Of a DNA stretch of 64,000 nt, positions 19,738-31,450 are shown piece by piece. Position numbers and translations under genes: made by a program. The notes under the pieces are model-generated. The model saw nothing but the letters and a program-made list of their open reading frames with translations. It had not been told where the DNA came from and searched no databases. The DNA comes from Brachypterus glaber (Eukaryota > Arthropoda > Insecta > Coleoptera > Kateretidae). The number at the start of each line of letters is the position of its first letter. Within the stretch, counting starts at the first letter, position 1. Location of the stretch: the NCBI GenBank assembly GCA_958510825.1, contig OY294048.1:30779026-30843025 (forward strand). Reading direction: 5' to 3'.

Positions 19738-19985
19738 TAGTTTGTGTAAAATACGAAGAAAAACGGGAAATGTAAATGTATACACTAGCTAAAGCTAATG
19801 ACAATTTTGATTATAGTAGGCATAGGCACACCAAAGAAATATACTGAAGTCAACAAATAATTAGCTACCAAGGTAAATAAAAATATTGAGTTTGTCTTTA
19901 AAACTACTTCTGGTTATTTGTTATATCAAGTTAGGTAACTTATATACTGATAAAACAGTTTTAGTTGTGTCAACTAAATAATTGG

Positions 19986-20169
19986 TTGGATATGGCCAAT
20001 TAAATTATTTGGTTGTGACAAATAAATTTTATTTCTGTCAAATAAACTATTTTGTTCCCATTAATAAATCATTTTGAAAAAACTATATTTGTTTACATAA
20101 ACTAAATATTTGTTTGACTCAAATAAAATTTGTTACTCACAACCAAATAATTTAATTGGCCATATCCAA
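19986..20169. mobile_element. MITE-like palindrome of about 184 bp
   Basis: TTGGATATGGCCAATTAAAT plus TATTTGGTTGTGA at the left is inverted at the right (TCACAACCAAATAATTTAAT...CATATCCAA). The inner arms keep AAATAAA-rich complementarity. No duplication could be fixed. Confidence 0.7.
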
Positions 20170-20394
20170 ATAAATCCTTTTTATCATTTTAATGTAATGC
20201 ATTTTTCTTTTTAACTAAAGTTAATCATGTTTAACTAAACCCCAAAATAGTAATATAATAACCTATAAAGTTGGAAGTAGCCAAAAAAGTATAACTTAAT
20301 ATGTATATGTGATGTTATTTTATAAAAATAAATCATGAATAAATTAATAAATAAAAAAATACTGTATTTAAAACTGTTTTGTCATAAAATTCAA

Positions 20395-20590
20395 GTCAGT
20401 AAATTAAAATTTTTGACAAGTAACATACGTGAAGTTAGATAAGAGCCTTCCCGACCAAGGGAGGAAAATGAGATGTTTCTAACTTTTTATGTAGTTGCAG
20501 GTAATAATTATTAATTTCCCAACTTTTTTATATGTATGTAATTAGCCAATTACTAAATGGTTGTTGGTAAATAAAATTATTAAACAAACT
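20395..20590 (+). repeat. Dispersed repeat family C, copy 1
   Basis: Matches 31262-31445: 'TTTTGACAAG.AACATACG', 'GTGAAGTTAG', 'TTCCCGACCAAGGGA', 'CCAACTTTT' and 'GTATGTAATTAGC' occur in the same order. A third, inverted copy at 45595-46115 carries two insertions. No coding frame. Confidence 0.75.
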
Positions 20591-21529
20591 TCTAGAATAG
20601 CTATTACTTTTAAATTAGGAATGTACAAGTAATTTCTTCTTGACTCCAGGTAAATTTCATACTGTATAGTTTTACTAGCTCTAGTTCCAAAGTATGTCAT
20701 TCATCAATATAATATGTATTATAGCCAAAATAAATATTTGGGGTTCAAAACAAAGTTACTCCGTAAGACATCTCTTGTAATTGAGAAAATATTTATAGTG
20801 AAACCTGATTAAATGCCTTATTGACACCACTCAATGTGATAAGATCTGATATTATTATATTGGCCAATATAGGGTTATTTACCATCACGAGGGGTGAGTT
20901 AATTGTGTCATAGGGACACTAATAAGATCAGATTATATTCCCTTAAGGGAAAGGAGATATTTCTTTAAAGGAATTCTTATTTTATCTTTATTTCCTACAA
21001 GAAAAAGAACTAATGTAATTAAAAAGATAACATCTAACAGAAATTAATTAACAGAGCTAAGACGAATATTTATTCTACAGGGTGGCCCAAAAAAAAAAAC
21101 CGATCCAAACTTTTTTGCCTTTTGAGTAATCTTTACTAATTTATTTAAAATATTATCATATTTTTTTAGTAAGAACGCTTTTTCTGAAGGGGTTATTTTA
21201 AAGCCATGGGGATTAGAGCAAAATGTAAAAAATTATAACTTTTCGTCTATATTATGTTAAATGGTCTTTCTTCAATATTTGTGTGTGTTTACCTTTTAAT
21301 TTAAAATTGTAATTTATCTTTTGTTTTTAGATTTTCCTCTACTTTATTAACAGTAAGACGTTTTTAAATTCGGGTAAATACATGTTAAAATGAACTTAAT
21401 ATAACTTAAATAACCTAAACTAAACTAAATAATAAATTAAACTATATAATTAAATATATAATTATTTTTCCGAAAGGCTACAGATAGCTTTAATGGATTT
21501 TTTAGCTTGAAAAAATAAATGATTAAGTA
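20591..21529. other. Gene-less stretch
   Basis: Only a transposon-end-like block ACAGGGTGGCCCA at 21078 followed by a ten-A run. No mate was found. The rest is unstructured AT-rich DNA. Confidence 0.35.
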
Positions 21530-22655
21530 CAGTCGGTCAAGTAAGAGGGTGTAGTCTATAACGTGTAGTCGGTAAGAGAGAGCCCTACTTTTTTTACAGG
21601 AAATATACTTTACTTCCTGACCGACAATTCTTTGTACATAGAGACTCTTTCTCAACCTTATTTTTAGTGACTCAGCTCATTTTAAAACATGAGTGCTGCG
21701 TACTCATCACAGTTCGAGGCTGTCTTCCTCTGTTTGGGAAAGTCAAAGACATTCGTCAACAAGTGGGTGAAAAAATACTCAAAAACGAAAAATGTTGACG
21801 ACTTACCAGATCGTGGCTTAACAGGAAGGTGTCAGCTAAGCACGAAAAAATTATTTTAAACATGTTATAGCAGAATCCTCAATTAACCTTGTGCCAAGGT
21901 TTAGATATATCACATGAAACAATTCGTACTCATCTCCAGGCTCACGACTTAAAGTGGCGAAGTACAATAAAGAAACCTTTGTTGAGTATAACACAAAGAA
22001 AAAAACGACTCACTTGGGCCAAGGTAAACATCGATCTAGACTGGAGCAAGCTTATTTTTACCGTTGAAGCTTCCTTTTGGGGTTACGTTATTAGCCCCCG
22101 GGCATGGACATCCTCCACCAACCGATTGGTTCAGCGAACCGTGAAACACCCTATAAAGATTTATGTTTGGGGGTGTCTCTAGAAAAAAGGTTTTGGATTT
22201 TTATTTCTCTTTACGTACAACTTGAACGCTGAAAAAATGGTCGAGATTTACAAAAAAGCTCTTATACAGACTGAAAAACGTTGGTATGGCGATAAAAATA
22301 AGCAATCCAAGAGGACAACGACCCCTAACATCGGAGCAAGTTAATAAAGAGGACATCCGACATCATCACGCTGGATCCCGATCCAAACCCCATTGAGAAT
22401 ATTTGGTCATTCATTAAGCACAAGCTTCGCGGGAAAAAGGTATACACATTAAAGCCGCTATCACGAGAAATTCGGACAATATGAAGGTCTTTGCCGAAGG
22501 AATATTCAAAAAATCTTGACCTAAATGGAGACTGGACAAGTTACTAAGTTATTTACATTGATCTATCTTACATTAACTTTAATTAAATGTAAAAAAAATA
22601 GTATAAATATATTCTTAGATAAACAATACGAGACACGCTCTTACTTGACCGGCTG
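21530..22655 (+). mobile_element. Tc1-type transposon, decayed but with both ends
   Basis: CAGTCGGTCAAGTAAGAGGG at 21530 and its inverted counterpart ending at 22655 (CTCTTACTTGACCGGCTG) form short terminal repeats. TA lies at 21528-21529 and 22656-22657, the target duplication of the Tc1/mariner superfamily. The 1126-bp unit encloses a transposase relic on the plus strand, as expected for a Tc1-size element with short termini. Confidence 0.85.
21690..22530 (+). pseudogene. Tc1-type DDE transposase relic
   Basis: The N-terminal part at 21690-21855 reads 'SSQFEAVFLCLGKSKTFVNK' and 'KNVDDLPDRGLTGRC', the Tc1 helix-turn-helix and linker style. After a stop and frame change, 21889-22182 reads 'ISHETIRTHLQAHDLKWRST', 'KKRLTWAK', 'DWSKLIFTVEASFW' and ends 'HPIKIYVWGCL'. 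The first catalytic aspartate, normally in a 'F(T/S)DE' context, is replaced by valine ('FTVEA'). The second catalytic region survives as 'QEDNDP' and the third as 'DPDPNPIENIWSFIKHKL' in shifted frames, the latter with a short deletion before it. The original enzyme would bind the terminal repeats and cut and paste at TA. The copy cannot make an active enzyme. Confidence 0.85.
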
Positions 22656-23154
22656 TAGGCGGTTATCTAAAAATAATTTTGACATGTCTCAAAAAATCGT
22701 AGTCAAATGGAAAATATCAAAAATCACTAATCAAAAAAACTAAGAAAAACGTATTAAAACTGCATTGTGGTGGATATATATTTTAAAGAAGATGAACAAT
22801 AAAGAATGAATATATTTAAAAATAAAATTGTATAGAAAAATAAGAAATAAGTATAGTTTTTGTCAAAACGAAAACAAGTACTTTTGTTTTAAAAATGTTA
22901 ACTTAAAGTAAAGGATGATGAGAATTTTTGTAAAGCAATATAGAATTATTACTACAAATAACCAACCAAGATCGTGTACCATCATATGGTTCTACATGTA
23001 TGTTATTGTTAGAAAAAAAGACAAAGTTTAATATAATTTAATTTATTTGTAGGTAATAAAAAAGTATTTCTTCTTTTAATTCTTTCTTCATTTATCAAAT
23101 ACTTATATCTTGTTTTATTTTAGATATTTATTATTTCTCATGTTAAATGTAGAA
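22656..23154. other. Gene-less stretch
   Basis: AT-rich sequence between the Tc1 element and the LINE fragment, without recognisable features. Confidence 0.35.
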
Positions 23155-24230
23155 CAATTTTCGAATTTCCATACAGGATAAACAATGCAGGTATTTGGAG
23201 ACCAGCAATTCAATGCTGGTATCATTTAACTTCAACATTCCTTTCAACATCCAGCTCAACTGGAATGAAGAGTATGTTAAACAACACTGTCGAACGCAGG
23301 GCCTAGTCTGGAACACGGATGGCTCTAAGATGAACAGTGGAACTGGTCCTGAAATACACGGGGAAACTTTCAAATGGGACAAATCCCTTTCTCTCGGGAG
23401 GCATGTTACTGTATTTCAAGCAGAAGTATATGCCATTAATAAGTGTATTCAGGAGAACTATAGTAATAGGAAAATCCTCATACTTTCTAAATCGGCAATC
23501 AAAGCCATATCTAACTTTGAAACCAAATCTAAACAGGTTTGGGACTGTCGAAATAACCTGATAACCAACTACAATAAAGTAACTTTAGGGTGGGTGCCGG
23601 GGCACAAAGGCATTGATGGTAATGAGAGAGCAGATCAACTCGCAAGAGAACGATCGGAAACTCCCTTCAGTGGACCTGAGCCGGCTATTGGCATAACCAA
23701 AACCACGGTAAAAAGCTGGATATCCAACTGGATAATATCCCAGCAAAATTTACAGTGGGGTCAGACACCGGGACTCAGGCAAAGCAAGTTAATACTTGGC
23801 GATGTAATAACTGCTGGTCCACTAACGAAGAACCTTCTACATCTTGGTAGGGACCACCTTAGGAAGGTGATAGGGCTAATAACTGGTAACTGTCACCCGA
23901 AGAAACACATGCATACCATCCGTGTGTATAGGGATGAGGCAATATGCAGGCTGTGTAATGAGGAGGCGGAAACAGCCTCTCATGTTCTCTTTGACTGCGT
24001 GGCTCTACATCGCTGGAGATACCGGTAACCGGGAAATCTTAACCCAGAAGCTATGCTCTCCAATGCAAATCTAGCAAACAGCCTAGTAAGCCTGATAAAG
24101 GAAACGAAGCTGTTTGACTAGCAAGAGACCCAAGAACAACACAATAGGCCCGCAGGTGGCCGCAGTATTTGAGGTACGAATCCTCATCTTGTTTCTCTTC
24201 ATCATTTAATCAAAAGGTGAAAAAATACAA
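23155..24230 (+). mobile_element. LINE 3' fragment with RNase H domain
   Basis: Only the C-terminal third of ORF2 (RNase H and a zinc-finger-like end) and a roughly 200-bp 3' untranslated part remain. The reverse transcriptase is missing, so this is a 5'-truncated insertion. RNase H after the reverse transcriptase is a feature of the I, R1, Loa and related LINE groups; I cannot place it further. No tail repeat or target duplication was fixed. Confidence 0.7.
23195..24028 (+). pseudogene. RNase H and C-terminal zinc finger of a LINE ORF2
   Basis: The 277-residue frame has an RNase HI domain at about residues 35-155: 'NTDGSKM' (D42), 'FQAEVYAI' (E77), and 'GWVPGHKGIDGNERADQLA' (H137, D147). 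The third catalytic aspartate, expected in an 'SDS' context, is a lysine ('LSKSAIKAI', K99), so this copy is probably inactive despite its open frame. The domain would remove the RNA strand during LINE cDNA synthesis. Near the end 'CRLCNEEAETASHVLFDC' is the C-x2-C...H-x4-C finger seen at the end of such ORF2 proteins. The first residues before 'NWNEEYVKQHCRTQG' are likely linker. The reading frame has no stops, but the lost active-site residue and truncation mark it as a fossil. Confidence 0.8.
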
Positions 24231-24793
24231 AACAATATTATTTATTTCCATGACCCTCTCTTCCCCACAATATAAAAAAAATGTTTTGGACTTAACTTTT
24301 TATTATGGAAGAAAACATAGAAAACCACTAAAAGGTAAAAAATAAACAAAAAATTTGTTATTATAATTTTTTTCAATGAATATAATTTCCCCGAAAATTC
24401 CAATAACTCATTAAATTACGGAGATAAAAAGCTTATTTTAATATTAATTGAGAAATCTTTTAGGCCATATAAAATTCGAGATAAAATTTATATAAATTTT
24501 AAAGGGCAAATGTTTATAACTTCGAGACTAAACACTTTTAGGTAACATAGTATTTGACAGTGAACATAAAGGATAAAATTAAAATTATTACAAAATTTTT
24601 CACGAATTTTAAATAAATTTTTAAATAAATCTTCACAAATCTCAGAAAAAAAGCAATTTAAGACATAAGTATGACTGTAAAAAAATTGTAATCAAAAAGA
24701 TCTATTATACATATTTTTTGTTTAATTAATTTGGTGTGACAATTTTTTTCTTCAACTTCAAAAAAAAATTAATAAAAATATGAGTAACCGTCA
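24231..24793. other. Gene-less stretch
   Basis: AT-rich, low-complexity, no feature supported. Confidence 0.35.
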
Positions 24794-24801
24794 CTTAAGT
24801 T

Positions 24802-25202
24802 CAGGGTCGTAACTAGAGGGGCAAGGGGGGCTAAGCCCCCCTGGCTTTAGTTTGAGCCCCCCTGATATTTTTTGGGGAGCCAATTAATCTTTTTTTGCAG
24901 GGGCGCTAAGTTTGGTAGAAACCGCCAGGGACAAAGCTCTATTTAGTAAAGGTATTTTTGGAGGGCCAATTTTTCTTTGTGCAGGGGTGCCAAGTTTGGT
25001 AGAAATCGCCAATTTTTTTTTGCAGGAGTTCCCTGGCGTTTCGCGGAGCTCCTCCTGGTATTTTTTTGAAGCGCCAATTTTCTTTTGCAGGGGCGCCAGG
25101 TTTGATAGAAACCGCCAGGGACAAAGCTTTTTCATGAAGGTATTTTTTTTTGTTGGCCCTGGGGACTGAGCTCCCCTAGATTTTTTTCTGGTTACGGGCC
25201 TG
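24802..25202. mobile_element. hAT-like MITE, 401 bp
   Basis: The ends CAGGGTCGTAACTAGA and TCTGGTTACGGGCCTG (inverted) close the element, and the 8 bp on each side (CTTAAGTT, CTTATGTT) differ at one position. CAGGG-type ends and an 8-bp duplication fit the hAT superfamily. Inside, units of the form 'AAGTTTGGTAGAAA.CGCCA' recur three times (24909, 24988 and 25099) between G/C-rich blocks. No transposase. Related copy at 45787-46049. Confidence 0.8.
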
Positions 25203-25210
25203 CTTATGTT

Positions 25211-26679
25211 TACTTATTAGAGATATTTTACTGGGTTATAGGGTAACACTGAATTATAGAGTAATCTAATGTTTAAAAATACATGTAAATAAAAATATGT
25301 TAAAAGTTTCGAGTATTTAAAACTCAACTCAGTAAAAAAGTAATAAAAGTAAAACAAAAACAAATCTTCATAAAGTCACAAAATAAAGTGGTAGATATCT
25401 AAAAAGACAAACATTTCTATTAAATTACCACTGAAACAAAAATAATACATTTCTACCGACATTGTTAAATATTTTGCTTTCCTAAGTCTGCACATTGGTC
25501 CACTAAAAAGCAGTTTTATAAAAACATTAATCTGTATTATTTTAATCGATAGTAAACTCTTGGTTTCAAAATCAACAATTTTTATTTTATTATTTCAACC
25601 ATTTCTTCTGCCGTTGTTAATATTGTTGGTAAGTATAGTTCACCACATGAAAGAAAATTTCCGACGTAAGGAGGAATCATTCGCTCTCTCTTCTTTCCAT
25701 CAAGAGTGTTGTAAGACGTGCATGCTTACATCGGGCCTCCCACTTGCACACGCATTCCAAACATATTTTCCGTAGCCACAGATCCTTGCGTCAAACTTTA
25801 ACCAGCAGTAAAATAAAAAGTATTGGTTTCCTAGCCAATAATTTGCTATCTATTGAAATAATAGCTGTAAGTGATGCAAAAAGATGCAAAAATTGGGAGG
25901 ACTAGATCCAGTTTTCTTTTTGCCAACATTTGACAAAGTTTGTATTTTTTGGTATTATAGATTCGAAAGTCCAAGGTATATATGAAAAATAAAACAAATT
26001 ACATCAGTTCCAAAAAAAAACTTTGGGTTCATCGATGGTAGGCAGCTTCATATACAACAAGAATTTTCTTAAAAATCACTGTCAGTTGAAAGAGAAATTA
26101 TTTTACCTGCGTTATTTTTTTACTAATTACTATAAAAAAAATATTTTGTAATAAGTTAATAAAATAAAATAAAATAGGTAGGTATATACCTATAAATATA
26201 AAAAATATTTTAAATTAAGATGATAATTAACATAATTTTTAAAATTTTGCATAAATCTATTTAAATCAGTATCTATAATTCTAATTATAATAATATTACG
26301 TGATAAGTTATCATACATAAGATGCTTCGGTATTCTATGCGTAACTGTTTTTATTCGAAACTGTATGTGTACTACACACATTACATGTATTAATAAAGTT
26401 TGGGAAGTACGTGATTTCTTGTCCCACTATTTTCCACGCCTGGACCTGACTTGTAATGAAAAATAGAGACCAGTAAACTAATTATTACAGGTCTGCATTT
26501 ACATTTAAATAATTTCCGCTAGATGGTGCCGCCGCCGACTAAAATATCAAACAAGATGGCTGAATTGTGGTTTTCATGATAAACACGAATATAATCTAAT
26601 ACATTCAAGCTCAATAGACTTAAATTGTACAGTTTTAGTCAATGTTTTTTACTTTTGAGACTGACAAGGATAATAAATG
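25211..26679. other. Gene-less stretch
   Basis: No supportable gene. An open frame at 25560-25775 begins with a hydrophobic run but has no recognisable domain and is short enough to be chance. Confidence 0.4.
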
Positions 26680-26793
26680 TTATAAACGGTACCTTGTGAT
26701 CTATCAACAAATGTTTTTGTGGTTGTTTTTTGCGTGTTATAGACGGTGCTTGGTAAGTTATCAACAAACATTTTTTGTGGTTGTTTTTTTCGG
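26680..26793 (+). repeat. Tandem duplication, period 57 bp
   Basis: TTATAAACGGTACCTTGTGAT and TTATAGACGGTGCTTGGTAA begin two diverged units, each continuing with 'TATCAACAAA' and 'TTTTTGTGGTTGTTTTTT'. Confidence 0.7.
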
Positions 26794-27001
26794 GTTACGC
26801 GTATGTAAAACTTTAGTGCTTGTGCGTTACTTGTAAAATGCAGGAAAAATTATTTGTGGTAAATATCAAAAGAACTAAAAGACAAAGTATTATAGTATTA
26901 TTGTCTTCATTTGAATTCAAACATCTAGGTTTCAAAAAATTAGTATAAGTTACTTTTTATTTAAATAAAAACAGTTGCGAATAAAATAGTATATAGGTCT
27001 C

Positions 27002-27060
27002 CCGGAAAACGGTACTTTTCCTCGACCCATAAATGGTCTAGGAAAAGTACTATTTTCCGA
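27002..27060. repeat. Short hairpin
   Basis: GGAAAACGGTACTTTTCCTCGA pairs with TCTAGGAAAAGTACTATTTTCC around a loop of about 12 bases, with two or three mismatches. A GAATCGACCTG block follows. Confidence 0.6.
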
Positions 27061-27425
27061 ATCGACCTGTAATCTACTATTATTAGTCTGTCCAGAAAAT
27101 TGATAAAGTTTACTTATGTGCGCCATTTTATCCAAAACTTATTTCGCAGTAAAACTTTTGTTCTTAGATCTTTTAAGTTCAAAGTTTTATGTTAAAGTTC
27201 AATCTGATCGAGTTAGATGTATCATTGGGGTCATATCAAACACTTTATTTTGCCCTTATCGATAGCTAATCGCGTTAGCAATTAACAGGAAAAAAACGCG
27301 AGAAAAAAGAAAGTAAGCCAGGATGTTTTCAGAATGACTTTAGCTGAAATTGCCGTTTAATAAGATAAATTAGACAAGTTTATTTTATTAGATATAATTT
27401 AACGTTCATTTTATTTAAGCAAGTA

Positions 27426-27982
27426 GTAGTAGTAATGGTAGGGAGGTCAAGCCTGGCAACTAGACCATAAGGTCCTTTTTGCCTACCCCTGTGTAACTAG
27501 TTTTTCTACTCTAACGAGGATTTTAGTTGTTGTACCCCGGGACCTAAAGTTTAGCGAGAAATCCGAACCTCGTTTTGTCGGCTTTTTTGGCTAAGTGAGC
27601 GGCTTTGATCCTTAGGTTTATTGGCTGCCAGTGCCCTTGGACCGGCGCCAAACTGCTTAAGGATAATTTTCGCTTGCAGCCTTAGTACAGATCCTGGTTG
27701 CTTGGAAGTCCTTAAAGTGAGCTCTGCCAACAGACCTGACAGCTACCTTGCTGCTCCCTCTCGGTGCGCCCGGGTAGTATCACAGGTCCGAGTGCTATGC
27801 GGCATTATCCACTGCAAACCTTTTTCTGTACTGTGTGCTTAGATCTTCGGCAGCACAAGCCGACGTGGTGGGGAAACGACGGTATTTTATTTCTGTGAAA
27901 AAGTTGTTCCACAACCGAGGATTGAACCCCGGCCTCTCGAATACTAGATCGAGGCGTTCACGACTGAGCTACCGCCGCCCCC
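27426..27982 (-). mobile_element. Full-length tRNA-derived SINE, about 557 bp
   Basis: A perfect 13-bp direct repeat ATTTAAGCAAGTA flanks it (27413-27425 and 27983-27995). On the minus strand the 5' head at 27982-27905 has GGTAGCTCAGTCGTGAACG (A box) and GGGGTTCAATCCTCGG (B box in a T-arm-like stem), that is, a tRNA-related RNA polymerase III promoter. An unrelated body of about 470 bp follows, ending in ACT trinucleotide repeats at 27426. The body is more G/C-rich than its surroundings. The 400-625 fragment is a 5'-truncated relative. It would depend on a LINE partner for movement. Confidence 0.85.
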
Positions 27983-28222
27983 ATTTAAGCAAGTAACTTT
28001 TTATAGTAATTTTGTGTGCTCGTTTATATTAGAAATCTAAAAAAATAATGTGCATAACAAACGTGCTCTAGACTATACTTTTCCTTAGACTACAATTTAT
28101 CTTTCATATTCTCGCACAGTATACAAGAATCTAGTAATTCTATCAATGAAAATCATGATTTATAATATATCAATAAAGTTTTTTATTTTTAGTTTATTTT
28201 TGTGTTTAAAACACTATCGTAA

Positions 28223-29126
28223 CACCGGCACACAAAATAAAAAAAAAATTCGAGTGCGGCAGACCAGACTAGACAATTCTTACGTATTTTGGGTCGCTGA
28301 ATCTGAATCCGAGGTCAGATTTTAAAAGTTAGCGTTCAAAATGGCGTTCAAAATGAGAATGCAATTTGGCGGATTAGATTTTTTAAAGTTGCTCGGATTT
28401 TTTGAAACTTGATACTCGGGACTTTTTAGGGTCGCTGATTACGAATCTGGTGCCAGTTTTCCAAAATTCGAAATGGCGGATCCAATATGGCGGATTAGAT
28501 TTTTTAAAGTTGCTTTCATTTGCTTGAAACTTGGTACTCGGGGGTTTTTGGGGTCGCTGATTACTAATCCGTAGCTGATCCAATATGGCGGATTAAGTTT
28601 TCCAAGAAAGTGTAAAAAATCTAATCCGCCATATTGAAACCTCCATTTTGAATTTTGGAAAACTGGTACCAGATTCGTAATAAGCTACACCAAAAACCCC
28701 CGTGTACCAAGTTTGAAGCAAATCCCAACAACTTTAAAAAATCTAATCCGCCATATTGGAACCGCCATTTTGAATTTTGGAAATTGGCACCAGATTCGTA
28801 ATTAGCTACCACAAAAACCCCCGTGTATCAAGTTTGAAGCAAATCCCAACAACTTTAAAAAATCTAATCAGCCATATTGGATCCGTTATTTTCAATTTAG
28901 GAAAACTGGCACCAGATTCGTAATCAGCCACCCAAAAAACCCACGAGTACCAAGTTTCAAGCAAATCCGAGCAACTTTAAAAAACATAATCCACCATATT
29001 GGATTCGCCATTTTGAACTCTAACTCTTAAATTCTGTCCTCAGATTCGGATTCAGTGACCCAAAATACATAATAATTGACTAGTCTGGTCTGCCGCACTC
29101 GAGATTATTTTTTTTATGTGCCGGTG
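28223..29126. mobile_element. CAC...GTG palindrome with 120-bp tandem units in the arms
   Basis: CACCGGCACACAAAATAAA at the left is inverted at the right (TTTTTATGTGCCGGTG), followed inward by 'GAGTGCGGCAGACCAGACTA' on both arms. The interior consists of units of about 120 bp with 'AATCTAATCCGCCATATTGG', 'CCAGATTCGTAAT' and 'ACCAAGTTTGAAGCAAATCC': four in plus orientation on the right (about 28615, 28735, 28858, 28978) and three inverted on the left (about 28370, 28490, 28585). The flanks TAA and TTA do not agree, so the target duplication is unclear. The CAC ends resemble those of the 40.9-, 43.5- and 53.1-kb elements. No coding frame. Confidence 0.8.
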
Positions 29127-30111
29127 TTATTGATTATAATCAATAAAGTAATTAGTTTATAGTATACAACAATAAATAGTTGTATATGCGCCAACCACTA
29201 TATCTTACATAGAATACAACAACAAAAAAGTAAACATGTTCGGTATTTAGAAACAAGTGCAGTTGTTTGTTTTACAATAGCACACTGTTAAGCGATTTAT
29301 TTGTCGAGCAGAAAGCAAGGTAGGCGTGCCTTGCAAATCCGCAGGGTCGGTACTGCCGCTTCTTCCTACGTCACGATCCTCGCTTCAAAACATAGGCAAT
29401 TCTTCTGACCCGTCCGTCCAACTGGCTAGCAGAGCCTCTCTACTGCATTATAAATTTGGTTTAATGTATTTTAAATATTTATGTGCACATAGAAACTATA
29501 TATCACATGTAATTACATGTACACGTACGTACATGCTTATCGTTGAGCATACTTATGCACATAAAAATTTTAGCCCGAAATGCCTACTTTCAATATTTTG
29601 GTAAAACATTTATTAGAATCATCTGATTGTCGCCATCTTTAATAATCTTCTTTTCTCAAAAACTATTTTAGTGGCAACAACGTTGTTGTATTATTAAATA
29701 ATATGAATCTACAATTTTAATATAACTTTATAATGTTTTAGAATAATCGTAAAAATGGTATTACCTCAAAGTTGTTACAACAACGTTTGGTTGTACTATT
29801 TTTAGATTTTTTTATTAGTGTGGACTAAAATATGAGAGCAATATTTTAGTCCCTATACTTGTAGACTATATTTTCCTAATGCTTTCTTTAATAGTTATAT
29901 CTATAGTTTCTTTAATAATTTTATGATAAAACTTAATAGTTTCTTTAATAGTTTTATCAATAGTTCTAATAGTAATGAAACATTTTCGCAATAAAATGTT
30001 TATATAGGTAAGGGTTGTTTAAGTAAAAACATAAAGTAGTAGTATACTTACTAAGGTAAATTTAAGACTTCAAAAGTAGAGGCTTTAAATAATATATTAC
30101 ATACTGAGGTG
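29127..30111. other. Gene-less stretch
   Basis: A less AT-rich patch at 29310-29450 could be part of a transposon but has no recognisable frame or promoter box. The stretch 29880-29985 repeats TTTCTTTAATAGTTTTAT-like words four times. Confidence 0.4.
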
Positions 30112-30215
30112 TAAAATGTTTCATTTCCTGAGAGAAGGTTAGAAAACCGAGGAACTTGCTCCGTGGTTTGCTAATTCTCCAAGGACAAATGAAATTTTTC
30201 ACCTATGTTTGTATA
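30112..30215. repeat. Imperfect 100-bp hairpin
   Basis: AGGTGTAAAATGTTTCATTT...GAAGGTTAG...AACCGAGGAAC pairs with GTTTGCTAATTCTCC...AATGAAATTTTTCACCT; the turn lies at CTTGCTCC near 30157. Confidence 0.5.
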
Positions 30216-31250
30216 ATATTTTATTCACAATTATACCTTTCTTTTTCACAATTTTATACTTTATGTTCCACGAAAAAAGTGACACCATCTTGAAATTTAT
30301 ACACTGGTGAAGTTAGCTACACATTTAAGCTTTGTAAATGCATTTATAAATGGTGTTACCCAAGAAAATACAAAATAACTTTTAATAATTATTAACAATT
30401 TTAAGAATATAAATATTAATATTCATATTTACTTAGGATTAAAGAAATAAATTTATCATAATAATAGTTTTATTTATATTATATTTAACATACCCCGAAC
30501 CTAATTTAAAGTTATATCTGAAATTTTCTGCTGTAGAACATTCTAGTGAGAGTCGTCGTAGTATTTTGTTTTTCAGTATTTCTCTTTTACAACAAAATTT
30601 GATACATAAAACTAATTTATAATTAAATGTGAATATATTACTATTTATAATTATTGTTATTACTTTATTATTTACGAAAAAATACCACAAAATATTCTTA
30701 TAAAATATAATGACAGTTTTTCCATATTAACTTTTTAATATGAACGAGCCTAGCGCGGTACTGCGCTAGTCAGTGACTGAACTTTTGACAGAACCGTAAT
30801 TTGCAATTTAAAAATGGACAAAAAAGGTTTAGTTTAGCAAGTGAAAATGGAATTAAATTAACGAAATTAAAGAATATGCCTGTAAAAATATTAAGATAAG
30901 TAATAAAACAATTTATATCATTTTGCGATAAAAAAATATAAAAGTGGGTTTGACATCGTTAAAAAAAAGTCTTCCATTCTTAGGTTTTTATTCAAATTTT
31001 TTTAGAAATACGAAAATATTGTAATTTAAATGTGTATTTAATGTTAATTTATTAAAATAAGTACTTATTGTAAATAAATATTTATTTATTTTGGAAGTAT
31101 GTCATGTATTAATTCATTTAATCACCGGCGGAGCCAGCACTTATTAGTGATCTTTTAGAAATGACGGATAAATAGTTGCAGATTTAATATTTTTTGGAAA
31201 TACGAAAATATTGTAATTTAAATGTGTAGATAATGTTATTCTATAAAAAT
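30216..31250. other. Gene-less stretch
   Basis: No gene. A 20-base near-palindrome CTAGCGCGGTACTGCGCTAG at 30750 is the only marked structure. Around 31128 the block GGCGGAGCCAG recurs from 17159. Confidence 0.4.
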
Positions 31251-31254
31251 AAGT

Positions 31255-31450
31255 ATTTAAAAACGTTTTGTCATAAAATTCAATAAATTAAATTTTTTGA
31301 CAAGGAACATACGTGAAGTTAGCTACAAGAGACTTCCCGACCAAGGGATGGAAATGGGGTGTTTCAAACTTTTTAGGTAACAGAAGTTAACAATAATTGA
31401 TTTTCCAACTTTTACGTATGTATGTAATTAGCTTATTTCTAAATAATTGT
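31255..31450 (+). repeat. Dispersed repeat family C, copy 2
   Basis: Collinear with 20395-20590. It is uninterrupted at the points where the inverted copy at 45.6-46.1 kb has its two insertions, so it serves as the empty-site reference for at least the 96-bp MITE. Confidence 0.75.

Noticed and set aside
22525..22743. 72-residue frame across the end of the Tc1 element
   Set aside because: It runs across the transposon terminus into flanking DNA; not conserved coding sequence.
23143..23382. Minus-strand frame over the start of the RNase H fragment
   Set aside because: Antisense shadow of the LINE coding frame.
25560..25775. Small secreted or membrane protein with a hydrophobic N-terminus
   Set aside because: Only 71 codons, no recognisable domain, splice signals or repeat in the window; chance is likely in AT-rich DNA.
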